From WTXA01 sp041741995 (lineage in GTDB: Bacteria; Bacillota; TC1), in NCBI GenBank assembly GCA_041741995.1, contig JBGSJN010000108.1, positions 1 to 12,422 on the forward strand: a stretch of 12,422 bases of DNA, read 5' to 3'. The notes beneath the pieces were generated by a model, which had not been told where the DNA came from, did no database searches, and was given only the letters and a program-made list of their open reading frames with translations. Positions 6,781 through 12,422 of the stretch are shown here, piece by piece. The position numbers and the translations under genes are program-made. Positions within the stretch are counted from its first letter, which is position 1. The number at the start of each line of letters is the position of its first letter.

Positions 6781-8271
6781 CTATGCTTTAACTGTTCTTC
6801 TGTATCTTAAGTTAGGTTCTCTAGCCGCTTTAACTTCGTCTAGTCTTCTAAGGTAAGTTGTATGAGGAGCAGTTTTTACAATTTCAGCATCTGTCCTACA
6901 TTCATTTACTATAGCTGCAACTACATCGGCAAATTCTTTTAGAGTCTCAATGCCTTCAGTTTCTGTAGGTTCAATCATCATTGCCTCTTCTACAATCAAC
7001 GGGAAGTAAATTGTAGGTGGATGATATCCATAGTCAATCATACGCTTGGCAATATCTAATGTATGAACTCCTGTTTCATGTATATTTTTTGGAGTACATA
7101 TAAATTCGTGCATACAGAATCTTTCTGGTGCCTCAACCGCCAAGTGTTTGCCAACTAATTTCTTCAAATAATTTGCATTAAGTACAGCATATTCTGAACT
7201 CATTTTAAGTCCATCCGCTCCAAGTGCTCTGATATATGTGTAAGCTCTTACTATAACTGAAAAATTACCATAGAAGCTTTTCATTCTACCAATGCTTTCT
7301 GGTTTGTCATAGTTTAATATATATTTGTCCTTATAAGCAACATACTCAACAGTTGGAATAGGTAAGAATTTAGCTAAAAACTCTTTAACCCCAACAGGTC
7401 CTGATCCAGGTCCACCACCACCGTGAGGTGTTGCAAATGTTTTGTGTAAGTTTACATGACATACGTCAAAGCCCATATCACCAGGTCTTGTTATTCCCAT
7501 AATAGCGTTAGTATTAGCACCATCATAATATAGCAATCCACCAGCACCATGAATGATTTCAGCAATTGCTTTAATATTTCTTTCAAACAGGCCTAACGTA
7601 CTAGGGTTAGTTAACATAAATCCAGCAGTATCATCTCCAACAACGGCTTTCAATGCATCTAAATCAATATCACCTTCTGATGATGATTTGATTTCAATTA
7701 CTTGGAAACCAGCCATTGTAGCTGTAGCAGGATTTGTACCATGAGCTGAGTCTGGAACTATGATTTTTGTTCTTTTTGTATCACCTTTACTGTCATGGTA
7801 TGCTTTGATTATTTTAATACCAGCTAATTCACCATGTGCTCCTGCTGCAGGTTGTAAAGTAACTTTATCCATACCAGTAATTTCAGCCAATGAAAGTTGT
7901 GTAAGGTACATTAATTGTAAAGCACCTTGAATAGTTTCAACTGGTTGGTATGGGTGTAACCAAGAAAATCCTGGTAAACGTGCAGTATTCTCATTTAACT
8001 TAGGATTGTATTTCATTGTACACGATCCTAATGGATAGAAACCTGTGTCAACTCCAAAATTCTTATTAGATAAGTGAGTAAAGTGACGCACAACGTCAAT
8101 TTCACTTACTTCTGGTAAATCAGCTTCAGTTTTTCTAATTAAATGACTAGGTATAACTTTATTCTTATCTAACTTTTCAATATTCATTTCAGGTAAAAAA
8201 TAAGCTTTATGACCAGGTCTACTTTTATCAAAAATCAAAGCCTCTGTTTGGTTAAATAAATCTTTGCTCAT
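6781..8271 (-). CDS. gcvPB: Glycine dehydrogenase (decarboxylating) subunit 2
   Basis: The 496-residue C-terminal half of the P protein of the glycine cleavage system, a PLP enzyme that with subunit 1 decarboxylates glycine and passes the aminomethyl group to the lipoyl arm of GcvH. The PLP lysine is Lys277 in NLHKTFATPHGGGGPG (274-289). Other family blocks are FYPLGSCTMKYNP (78-90), QPAAGAHGELAG (140-151), SAHGTNPATA (175-184) and YFPLIVEEAMMIEPTE (422-437). It overlaps gcvPA by 20 bases, and TGGAGGTGA (8278-8286) in the end of gcvPA serves its ATG, so the two subunits are probably made in step. It is the last gene of the operon and is followed by a strong terminator. Confidence 0.97.
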   Translation of the reverse strand: MSKDLFNQTEALIFDKSRPGHKAYFLPEMNIEKLDKNKVIPSHLIRKTEADLPEVSEIDVVRHFTHLSNKNFGVDTGFYPLGSCTMKYNPKLNENTARLPGFSWLHPYQPVETIQGALQLMYLTQLSLAEITGMDKVTLQPAAGAHGELAGIKIIKAYHDSKGDTKRTKIIVPDSAHGTNPATATMAGFQVIEIKSSSEGDIDLDALKAVVGDDTAGFMLTNPSTLGLFERNIKAIAEIIHGAGGLLYYDGANTNAIMGITRPGDMGFDVCHVNLHKTFATPHGGGGPGSGPVGVKEFLAKFLPIPTVEYVAYKDKYILNYDKPESIGRMKSFYGNFSVIVRAYTYIRALGADGLKMSSEYAVLNANYLKKLVGKHLAVEAPERFCMHEFICTPKNIHETGVHTLDIAKRMIDYGYHPPTIYFPLIVEEAMMIEPTETEGIETLKEFADVVAAIVNECRTDAEIVKTAPHTTYLRRLDEVKAAREPNLRYRRTVKA

Positions 8272-9610
8272 TGATAATCACCTCCACTGCTAAAGCTAAA
8301 CGATCCATATCATCTTTTGAACGGATCTCACTTACGAAGAACAAGCCTATATTAGACAATTCTTCATCAAAGATTCCCATGTCCACCGGACCTAGAATCT
8401 CATGTTTTAATAAATGTTTTTGAAGAACTCTGGCAGGAATTGGTAACTTAAGTGCAAATTCACTGTAGAATGGTTGATCATAAAGCATTTCAATTCCATC
8501 AATCTCCAGAAGTTTATCTCTGCAGTAATGGGCATTGGTCAATGTATTCTCAGCCATTTCTTTTAGTCCATATTTCCCAAGCGTTGATAAAGTAATATTG
8601 TTAGCCAAAGCATACAAAGCTTGGTTTGAACATATGTTTGAAGATGCTTTTTCTCTTCTAATGTGTTGCTCTCTAGCTTGCATTGTCAAAACAAAAGCTC
8701 TCTTTCCTTCTAAATCTTCAGTAATACCTACAATACGTCCAGGTAATTTTCTGATTAATTTATCAGTAGTTGCAATCAAACCAATACTTGGCCCACTAAA
8801 ACTTAAAGGTCCAGCGAAAGGCATTCCATCACCGCATACAATATCAGCTCCTAGGTTTCCTGGAGCCTCCAAGATACCCATTGCAGACAAGTCACTTACT
8901 GATACTATTAGCAAGGCTTTTCTAGCATGTGCTGCATCAGCGATTTTTTGAATATCTTCAATGCAACCAAAGAAATTTGGATACATAACAACATAAGCAG
9001 CTGTTGCATCTGTAGCTTGTGCTTCAAATGCCTCAACAGGTGTTATTCCATCTTCTAATTCTGCATATTTAACTGTGAATCCCATACCATTGGCATAGGT
9101 TTCAACTGTTTCGGAATATTCTTTATGTAATCCTTTTGATAAGATTATTTCAGTTTTTTTCTTGTCGCAAGCCATAACCATTGCCTCTGCAACTGCAGTA
9201 GCTCCATCATACACAGATGCATTTGAAACATCCATACCAAATAACTCACAAACTATGGTTTGAAACTCATAGATGCTTTGTAAAGTTCCTTGGCTTATTT
9301 CTGGTTGGTATGGTGTGTAAGCAGTGTAAAATTCTGATCTGCTTAGTAAATGGTCCACTAGTGTAGGAACGTAGTGGTTGTAAGCTCCAGCTCCCATATA
9401 ATTTGCAAGCTGATTCATATCAGTATTCTTTGCCGCCATTTTGATTAATGCTTTTCTTGTTTCATATTCAGATAAACCCTTAGGTAATTTTAATTCACCT
9501 TTAAATCTTAATTCTTCAGGAATATCTCTGAATAATTCATCAATAGAATTAATTCCTATTTCTTTGAGCATTTCTTCTTTTTCAAGCTCGGTAACAGGTA
9601 TATAATTCAT
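8252..9610 (-). CDS. gcvPA: Glycine dehydrogenase (decarboxylating) subunit 1
   Basis: The 452-residue N-terminal half of the two-part P protein found in many Firmicutes and archaea. Recognisable family stretches are MGAGAYNHYVP (72-82), TPYQPEISQGTLQSIYEFQ (99-117) and ASVYDGATAVAEA (131-143), followed by the open-faced PLP-fold without its own cofactor lysine, which subunit 2 supplies. The start is fixed by an AGAAAGGTGGAG stretch just before the ATG at 9608-9610. It follows gcvT by 40 bases; in many Clostridia gcvH would be found in that gap, but only an A/T-rich spacer is present here. Confidence 0.97.
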   Translation of the reverse strand: MNYIPVTELEKEEMLKEIGINSIDELFRDIPEELRFKGELKLPKGLSEYETRKALIKMAAKNTDMNQLANYMGAGAYNHYVPTLVDHLLSRSEFYTAYTPYQPEISQGTLQSIYEFQTIVCELFGMDVSNASVYDGATAVAEAMVMACDKKKTEIILSKGLHKEYSETVETYANGMGFTVKYAELEDGITPVEAFEAQATDATAAYVVMYPNFFGCIEDIQKIADAAHARKALLIVSVSDLSAMGILEAPGNLGADIVCGDGMPFAGPLSFSGPSIGLIATTDKLIRKLPGRIVGITEDLEGKRAFVLTMQAREQHIRREKASSNICSNQALYALANNITLSTLGKYGLKEMAENTLTNAHYCRDKLLEIDGIEMLYDQPFYSEFALKLPIPARVLQKHLLKHEILGPVDMGIFDEELSNIGLFFVSEIRSKDDMDRLALAVEVIINEQRFI

Positions 9611-9650
9611 AAAATCTCCACCTTTCTAAAAATTCTTATTTTTAACTCGT

Positions 9651-10745
9651 TTATCCTCTTTTATAAAATGGAGTCTTTACGATTTTAGCTTCAATATCTT
9701 TGCCTCTGATCTCCACAGTAACAATATCGTCTATCTTTAGTTCTACTGGTACGATAGCTAGTCCTAGGTTCTTGCCAAGTGTTGGAGCATAACTTCCAGA
9801 AGTCACTTCACCAACTAACACTCCGTCCTTTTTAACAGGGAAGTGATCTCTAGCAACACCTCTGCCGACCATTTCAATACCCACGATTTTCCTTTTTCTA
9901 CCTTCAGCTTTTTCTTTAGCCAAGGCTTCCTTGCCAATAAAGTCACCTTTAGTGTCTAGTTCGACAAATTTTCCAAGTCCAGTTTCAAGTGGGGAAATCT
10001 TGTCAGATAACTCGTGACCGTAAAGTGGCATTTTAGCTTCGAATCTTAATGTGTCTCTTGCACCTAATCCGCAAGGAATAATATCTTCTCCGCCAGCTTT
10101 AAGAATAGCATTCCATACTTGGCTAGTTTTGTCAGAAGCTACATAAACTTCAAATCCATCTTCGCCTGTATAACCAGTTCTAGAAATGATAGCATCGACA
10201 CCATCTACTTTTCCTTCTTGATAGTAATAATATTTTATTCCATTTAAGTTAGTCTCTGTCAGTTTTTGTAGGATAGAAACTGCTAGAGGGCCTTGAATGG
10301 CTATTTCTCCAACATTTGCAGATTGATTGTCAATCTCAACTTCAAAAGATCCCTTTTGCTCTAAAATCCATTTATGATCTTTATCAGTATTTGAAGCATT
10401 AACTACTAATAAATATTTAGTGTCAGTGTATTTATATACCAATAGATCATCAACAGCTTTACCAGTAGGCATCATTAACACGCCATATTTAATTTGTCCG
10501 CCAACCATCGGTGAGATGTCGCTTGAAACTAAATAATTGATAAAAGCAGTAGAATCCTTTCCATTAATCCAAATTTCACCCATGTGGCTTACATCAAATA
10601 GTCCACACTTCTCCCTTACAGCTTTATGCTCGTCAAGAATTCCTGTGTATTGTACGGGCATATCCCAACCACCGAAATCCACCATCGTAGCTCCTAAATC
10701 ATAGTGATCTTGATTTAGGGGAGTTTTTTTTAAATTTTCAGACAT
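9651..10745 (-). CDS. gcvT: Aminomethyltransferase (glycine cleavage T protein)
   Basis: A 364-residue protein of normal T-protein length that transfers the one-carbon unit from aminomethyl-lipoyl GcvH to tetrahydrofolate, releasing ammonia. Signature stretches: FGGWDMPVQY (24-33), GLFDVSHMGEI (48-58), the folate and catalytic region GKAVDDLLVY (95-104) with the conserved Asp near 100, GYTGEDGFEVY (191-201), GLGARDTLRFEA (226-237) and the C-terminal TSGSYAPTLGKNLGLA (315-330). It starts at the ATG 10743-10745 behind a GGAGGTG site (10750-10756). It is first of the gcvT-gcvPA-gcvPB operon, the same order as in Bacillus subtilis, where gcvH is also encoded elsewhere. I saw no glycine riboswitch in the leader. 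Confidence 0.97.
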   Translation of the reverse strand: MSENLKKTPLNQDHYDLGATMVDFGGWDMPVQYTGILDEHKAVREKCGLFDVSHMGEIWINGKDSTAFINYLVSSDISPMVGGQIKYGVLMMPTGKAVDDLLVYKYTDTKYLLVVNASNTDKDHKWILEQKGSFEVEIDNQSANVGEIAIQGPLAVSILQKLTETNLNGIKYYYYQEGKVDGVDAIISRTGYTGEDGFEVYVASDKTSQVWNAILKAGGEDIIPCGLGARDTLRFEAKMPLYGHELSDKISPLETGLGKFVELDTKGDFIGKEALAKEKAEGRKRKIVGIEMVGRGVARDHFPVKKDGVLVGEVTSGSYAPTLGKNLGLAIVPVELKIDDIVTVEIRGKDIEAKIVKTPFYKRG

Positions 10746-10822
10746 ATGGCACCTCCATAATTAAAATTAAAATTGTAAATATAACTGGGGTATTTAGTCC
10801 TCCTACATACAAAAACAACCCA

Positions 10823-10851
10823 ATTTTAAGGATACTCCAAACATTTATAAA
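10823..10851 (-). promoter_or_regulatory. Possible gcvT promoter in the gcvT-queT gap
   Basis: The 116-base gap before gcvT (10746-10861) holds TTTATA (10846-10851) and TAAAAT (10823-10828) with 17 bases between them on the minus strand. Both hexamers are imperfect, and a second pairing (TTGCAT with TATCCT) is nearly as good, so the promoter is uncertain. The rest of the gap contains an AGGAGG without a start codon behind it and no strong hairpin. Confidence 0.3.
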
Positions 10852-10861
10852 ATGCAATGAT

Positions 10862-11365
10862 TTAATTTATCAAAACGTTTTCATAATCATTTTTAAAGCC
10901 AATTTTCTTCAAAGCATAATACAATGGAATTCCAAGAGCATAAATTACAACAGCTTGCCCAGCACCCACATATACCAAGCTAAGGAAATAAGGTAAGTTA
11001 AAAAACAACTTTAATTCAAGAGCAACTAGTATCCCATTTGCTACTATTCCAGGTAACAATGATATAAATATATTCTTATCTTTCAACAAGTAAATACCAT
11101 AAACCGCTAGAACACTACCTGTTGTTCCAAATATTATGTCCGGCCATCCAATAGGACTGAAAATATTAGCTATAAGACAACCAAGAACTAATCCTGCCAG
11201 TCCACTTTTTTTATATAGTACAAGCACCAATAAAGCTTCAGCTACTCTAAATTGAATTTGACCATAACTTATCCATGACAACATAACAGTTAAAATTGTA
11301 TATATAGCTGCAATTATTGCAACCTCAGCCAGATATTTACTATTAGATTTAAAATTAAGTTCCAT
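10862..11365 (-). CDS. queT: QueT-family ECF transporter S-component (probable queuosine-precursor uptake)
   Basis: A 167-residue membrane protein with five or six hydrophobic segments. The stretch YGQIQFRVAEALLVL (34-48) followed by GCLIANIFSP (62-71) and the D-x-x-FG segment (76-80) is the pattern of the QueT family, S-components thought to bring in queuosine precursors with the shared ECF module. The frame opens at an ATG four codons upstream (11375-11377), but GGAGGG (11370-11375) overlaps that codon and lies four bases before the ATG at 11363-11365, so the shorter form is preferred. Substrate is inferred from family only; no preQ1 riboswitch precedes it here, which would have confirmed it. 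It is divergent from the aquaporin gene, and no clear terminator separates it from gcvT. Confidence 0.82.
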   Translation of the reverse strand: MELNFKSNSKYLAEVAIIAAIYTILTVMLSWISYGQIQFRVAEALLVLVLYKKSGLAGLVLGCLIANIFSPIGWPDIIFGTTGSVLAVYGIYLLKDKNIFISLLPGIVANGILVALELKLFFNLPYFLSLVYVGAGQAVVIYALGIPLYYALKKIGFKNDYENVLIN

Positions 11366-11396
11366 GTAACCCTCCATAAAAATTATTTACCATTTA

Positions 11397-11405
11397 ATTC
11401 TACCA
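11397..11405 (-). promoter_or_regulatory. Probable queT promoter (extended -10)
   Basis: The minus strand reads TGG-TAGAAT, a five-of-six -10 (11397-11402) with the TG extension at 11404-11405. The -35 position is A/T-rich and does not match well. The start point would lie about 25 bases before the preferred ATG. Confidence 0.5.
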
Positions 11406-11430
11406 TAAACTAACTGAATTTTATGTGATA

Positions 11431-11445
11431 TTATAATTTTTATAA
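11431..11445. promoter_or_regulatory. PerR-box-like palindrome between queT and the aquaporin gene
   Basis: The bases TTATAATTTTTATAA match the PerR box consensus TTATAAT-N-ATTATAA at 13 of 14 defined positions. The palindrome extends as an 8-bp inverted repeat (11428-11435 with 11441-11448). It covers the -35 region of the aquaporin promoter, where a bound repressor would block RNA polymerase. The region is extremely A/T-rich, so chance similarity is a real possibility. Confidence 0.4.
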
Positions 11446-11453
11446 TATAAATA

Positions 11454-11462
11454 TGTTATAAT
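11454..11462 (+). promoter_or_regulatory. Aquaporin gene promoter (extended -10)
   Basis: TGT-TATAAT is a perfect -10 (11457-11462) with the TG extension. The -35 hexamer is weak. The predicted start near 11469 lies after an in-frame GTG at 11464, which supports the ATG at 11497 as the real start of translation. Confidence 0.7.
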
Positions 11463-11496
11463 TGTGGCTATAAAACAAATGAAAGGTGTTGGTAAA

Positions 11497-12249
11497 ATGA
11501 AAAAGTATATTTCCGAATTAATAGGAACCTTTACTCTAGTATTTATAGGTTCTGGTACCTACGTATTAGCGGGAAACATGGTTGGTCAATTAGGAGTTGC
11601 ACTAGCCTACTCATTAGCCTTAATAGGTATTTACAGTGCTTTCGGTAGAGTATCAGGAGCGCATATTAACCCAGCGGTAACTCTTGGAGCATTAGTAAGT
11701 AAGAGAATTACTGTTTTAGACAGTGTCTACTACATCGTAGCTCAATTAGCTGGTGCAGTTCTTGGTGCTATTGCAGTTTATTTAATTGCTATTGGTAAGC
11801 CGGAATATGAATTAAGCTTTGGCTTAGGACAAAATGGAATCGGAGCAAATACATTGGGCAGTTATTCTCTAACAGCCGCAATTATATTTGAACTTATTGC
11901 AACATTCCTATTCGTATATATCTTCTTATCATCAACAAGTAGCTATTTGCAAAATGTACGATGCAATAGAACTCGTCACAACGCCGGCATTGGTATTGGC
12001 TTATTCTTTGGTGCTGCTTACATAATGGGATTACAAGTTAGTGGTGCTTCATTGAATCCTGCTCGTAGTTTTGGACCAGCCTTCATAGTTGGATTTGTTG
12101 AAAAAACTGCTTGGACAGACCTTTGGGTATTCATATTATTCCCAATAATTGGTGGATTACTAGCAGGCCTAGTTTACAATCTACTTCACAAATCAACTGA
12201 TGATGAAGTTATTGAAGAAATAGAAGTCATTGAAGTTATAGAAGAATAA
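11497..12249 (+). CDS. MIP-family aquaporin
   Basis: A 250-residue six-helix channel with both NPA boxes: SGAHINPAVTLG (53-64) and SGASLNPARSFGPA (182-195). Serine after the second NPAR, rather than the Asp typical of GlpF, points to the aquaporin branch. By hand alignment with E. coli AqpZ, the narrow filter Phe43, His174, Thr183, Arg189 becomes Tyr38, Tyr175, Ala184, Arg190, so water alone may not be the substrate. The loop before helix 5 (146-161) is divergent and rich in Ser, Asn and Arg. The C-terminus ends in an acidic Glu/Ile/Val tail (235-250). The ATG is preceded by AAAGGTG eight bases away. The gene is divergent from queT, has its own promoter under a PerR-like site, and shows no terminator before the IS begins 36 bases after its stop. 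Confidence 0.93.
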   Translation: MKKYISELIGTFTLVFIGSGTYVLAGNMVGQLGVALAYSLALIGIYSAFGRVSGAHINPAVTLGALVSKRITVLDSVYYIVAQLAGAVLGAIAVYLIAIGKPEYELSFGLGQNGIGANTLGSYSLTAAIIFELIATFLFVYIFLSSTSSYLQNVRCNRTRHNAGIGIGLFFGAAYIMGLQVSGASLNPARSFGPAFIVGFVEKTAWTDLWVFILFPIIGGLLAGLVYNLLHKSTDDEVIEEIEVIEVIEE

Positions 12250-12287
12250 AAAATAAATTAATTTTCAAAAAAGGTTTCGGTTAATTG

Positions 12288-12350
12288 AACTGCACCCCAA
12301 AAGTTAGACATGTGGTATAATATCCACACAATAACGAAAGGGGTGCAGTT
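12288..12350 (+). repeat. Inverted repeat in the IS left end that would pair with the orfA ribosome binding site
   Basis: AACTGCACCCC (12288-12298) is the exact reverse complement of GGGGTGCAGTT (12340-12350). The right arm contains most of the orfA ribosome binding site AAAGGGGTG. A second short inverted repeat, TGTGG (12311-12315) with CCACA (12324-12328), is nested inside and flanks the -10 box. Confidence 0.85.
12313..12321 (+). promoter_or_regulatory. IS transposase promoter (extended -10)
   Basis: TGG-TATAAT is a perfect extended -10 (TATAAT at 12316-12321). No -35 hexamer is evident at the usual distance. RNA starting near 12328 would contain only the right arm of the large inverted repeat. 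Confidence 0.65.
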
Positions 12351-12355
12351 TTTCT

Positions 12356-12422
12356 ATGCCAAAGGGAATACCAAACGAAAGATACTCAAGTGAATTCAAA
12401 CTTCTAGTAGTGGAAGATATGA
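12356..12422 (+). CDS. IS3-family transposase OrfA, first 22 codons only
   Basis: The window ends 67 bases into this frame. The visible residues MPKGIPNERYSSEFKLLVVE resemble the start of OrfA proteins of IS150-like elements, where a short basic lead with a RYSSEFK-type motif precedes the helix-turn-helix that binds the IS ends. In this family OrfA is joined to the DDE catalytic OrfB by programmed frameshifting, which cannot be seen here. AAAGGGGTG (12337-12345) stands ten bases before the ATG. Whether the element is intact is unknown. Confidence 0.82.
   Translation, partial: MPKGIPNERYSSEFKLLVVEDM

Larger units (their letters stand above)
12286..12422 (+). mobile_element. Left end of an IS3-family (IS150-like) insertion sequence, continues past the window
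   Basis: The terminal sequence begins TGAACTGCACCCC and continues AAAAGTTAGACA, the pattern seen at the ends of IS150-group IS3 elements. Seventy bases in, the first transposase frame begins. The right end and the target duplication lie outside the window. The element sits 36 bases after the aquaporin stop codon, and may have separated that gene from its terminator. Confidence 0.88.

Noticed and set aside
8535..8951. Open frame of 138 codons on the plus strand inside gcvPA
   Set aside because: It is antisense to a conserved enzyme gene and shows no recognisable domain or start signal.
10802..10843. Thirteen-residue leader peptide before gcvT on the minus strand
   Set aside because: It has no ribosome binding site, no run of regulatory codons and no attenuator hairpin behind it.
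11366..11463. preQ1 riboswitch before queT
   Set aside because: The leader lacks the C-rich loop and A-rich tail of preQ1-I and any matching larger fold; it is plain A/T-rich spacer with promoter elements.
11900..11990. Possible frameshift in the aquaporin before helix 5, where the loop looks unlike AqpZ
   Set aside because: The frame stays open and returns to family sequence (HNAGIGIGL) with both flanks in the same frame; a divergent loop explains it.
1..12422. A wholly new multi-gene system (defence, mobile or biosynthetic)
   Set aside because: Every gene belongs to a known housekeeping or transport family in familiar order; the only accessory DNA is the IS end at the right edge.

Overview
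The window is an AT-rich, gene-dense piece of a low-GC Firmicutes chromosome. The ctsR-mcsA-mcsB-clpC heat-shock operon, the split glycine decarboxylase (gcvPA/gcvPB), two ECF-transporter S-components and strong AGGAGG-type ribosome binding sites all fit this, most likely an anaerobic member of the Clostridia or Tissierellia. No species can be named from the sequence alone. Almost every gene lies on the minus strand; only an aquaporin gene and an insertion sequence read on the plus strand.

Layout from left to right: a cinA gene cut by the window edge; a non-haem ferritin gene with a hairpin terminator behind it; thiT, the thiamin-specific ECF S-component, preceded by a TPP riboswitch, a transcription terminator and a promoter that overlaps the end of clpC; the clpC, mcsB, mcsA and ctsR genes (transcribed ctsR first) behind a promoter overlain by an unusually long CtsR operator; a terminator; the glycine cleavage genes gcvPB, gcvPA and gcvT (transcribed gcvT first, no gcvH); a queT-like S-component; a divergent aquaporin gene; and the left end of an IS3-family (IS150-like) element with the first 22 codons of its orfA.

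Functional groups. CtsR represses the operon, McsA and McsB form the arginine-kinase system that inactivates CtsR and tags proteins, and ClpC unfolds the tagged proteins for ClpP. Three parts of this machinery carry substitutions at residues tied to heat or phosphoarginine sensing (CtsR wing, McsB allosteric motif, second ClpC N-domain pocket), and the operator has four half-sites. The gcv genes encode the T and P proteins for glycine oxidation and one-carbon supply; the H and L proteins must come from elsewhere. ThiT and QueT would use a shared ECF energising module that is not in this window.

I found no wholly new multi-gene system. The points worth attention are regulatory and residue-level: the four-heptad CtsR operator, a TPP riboswitch with a visible antiterminator that may also end the clpC transcript, a PerR-like palindrome over the aquaporin promoter, the aquaporin's unusual selectivity filter, and an IS hairpin that would block translation from read-through RNA. 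No stretch longer than about 300 bases lacks a gene.
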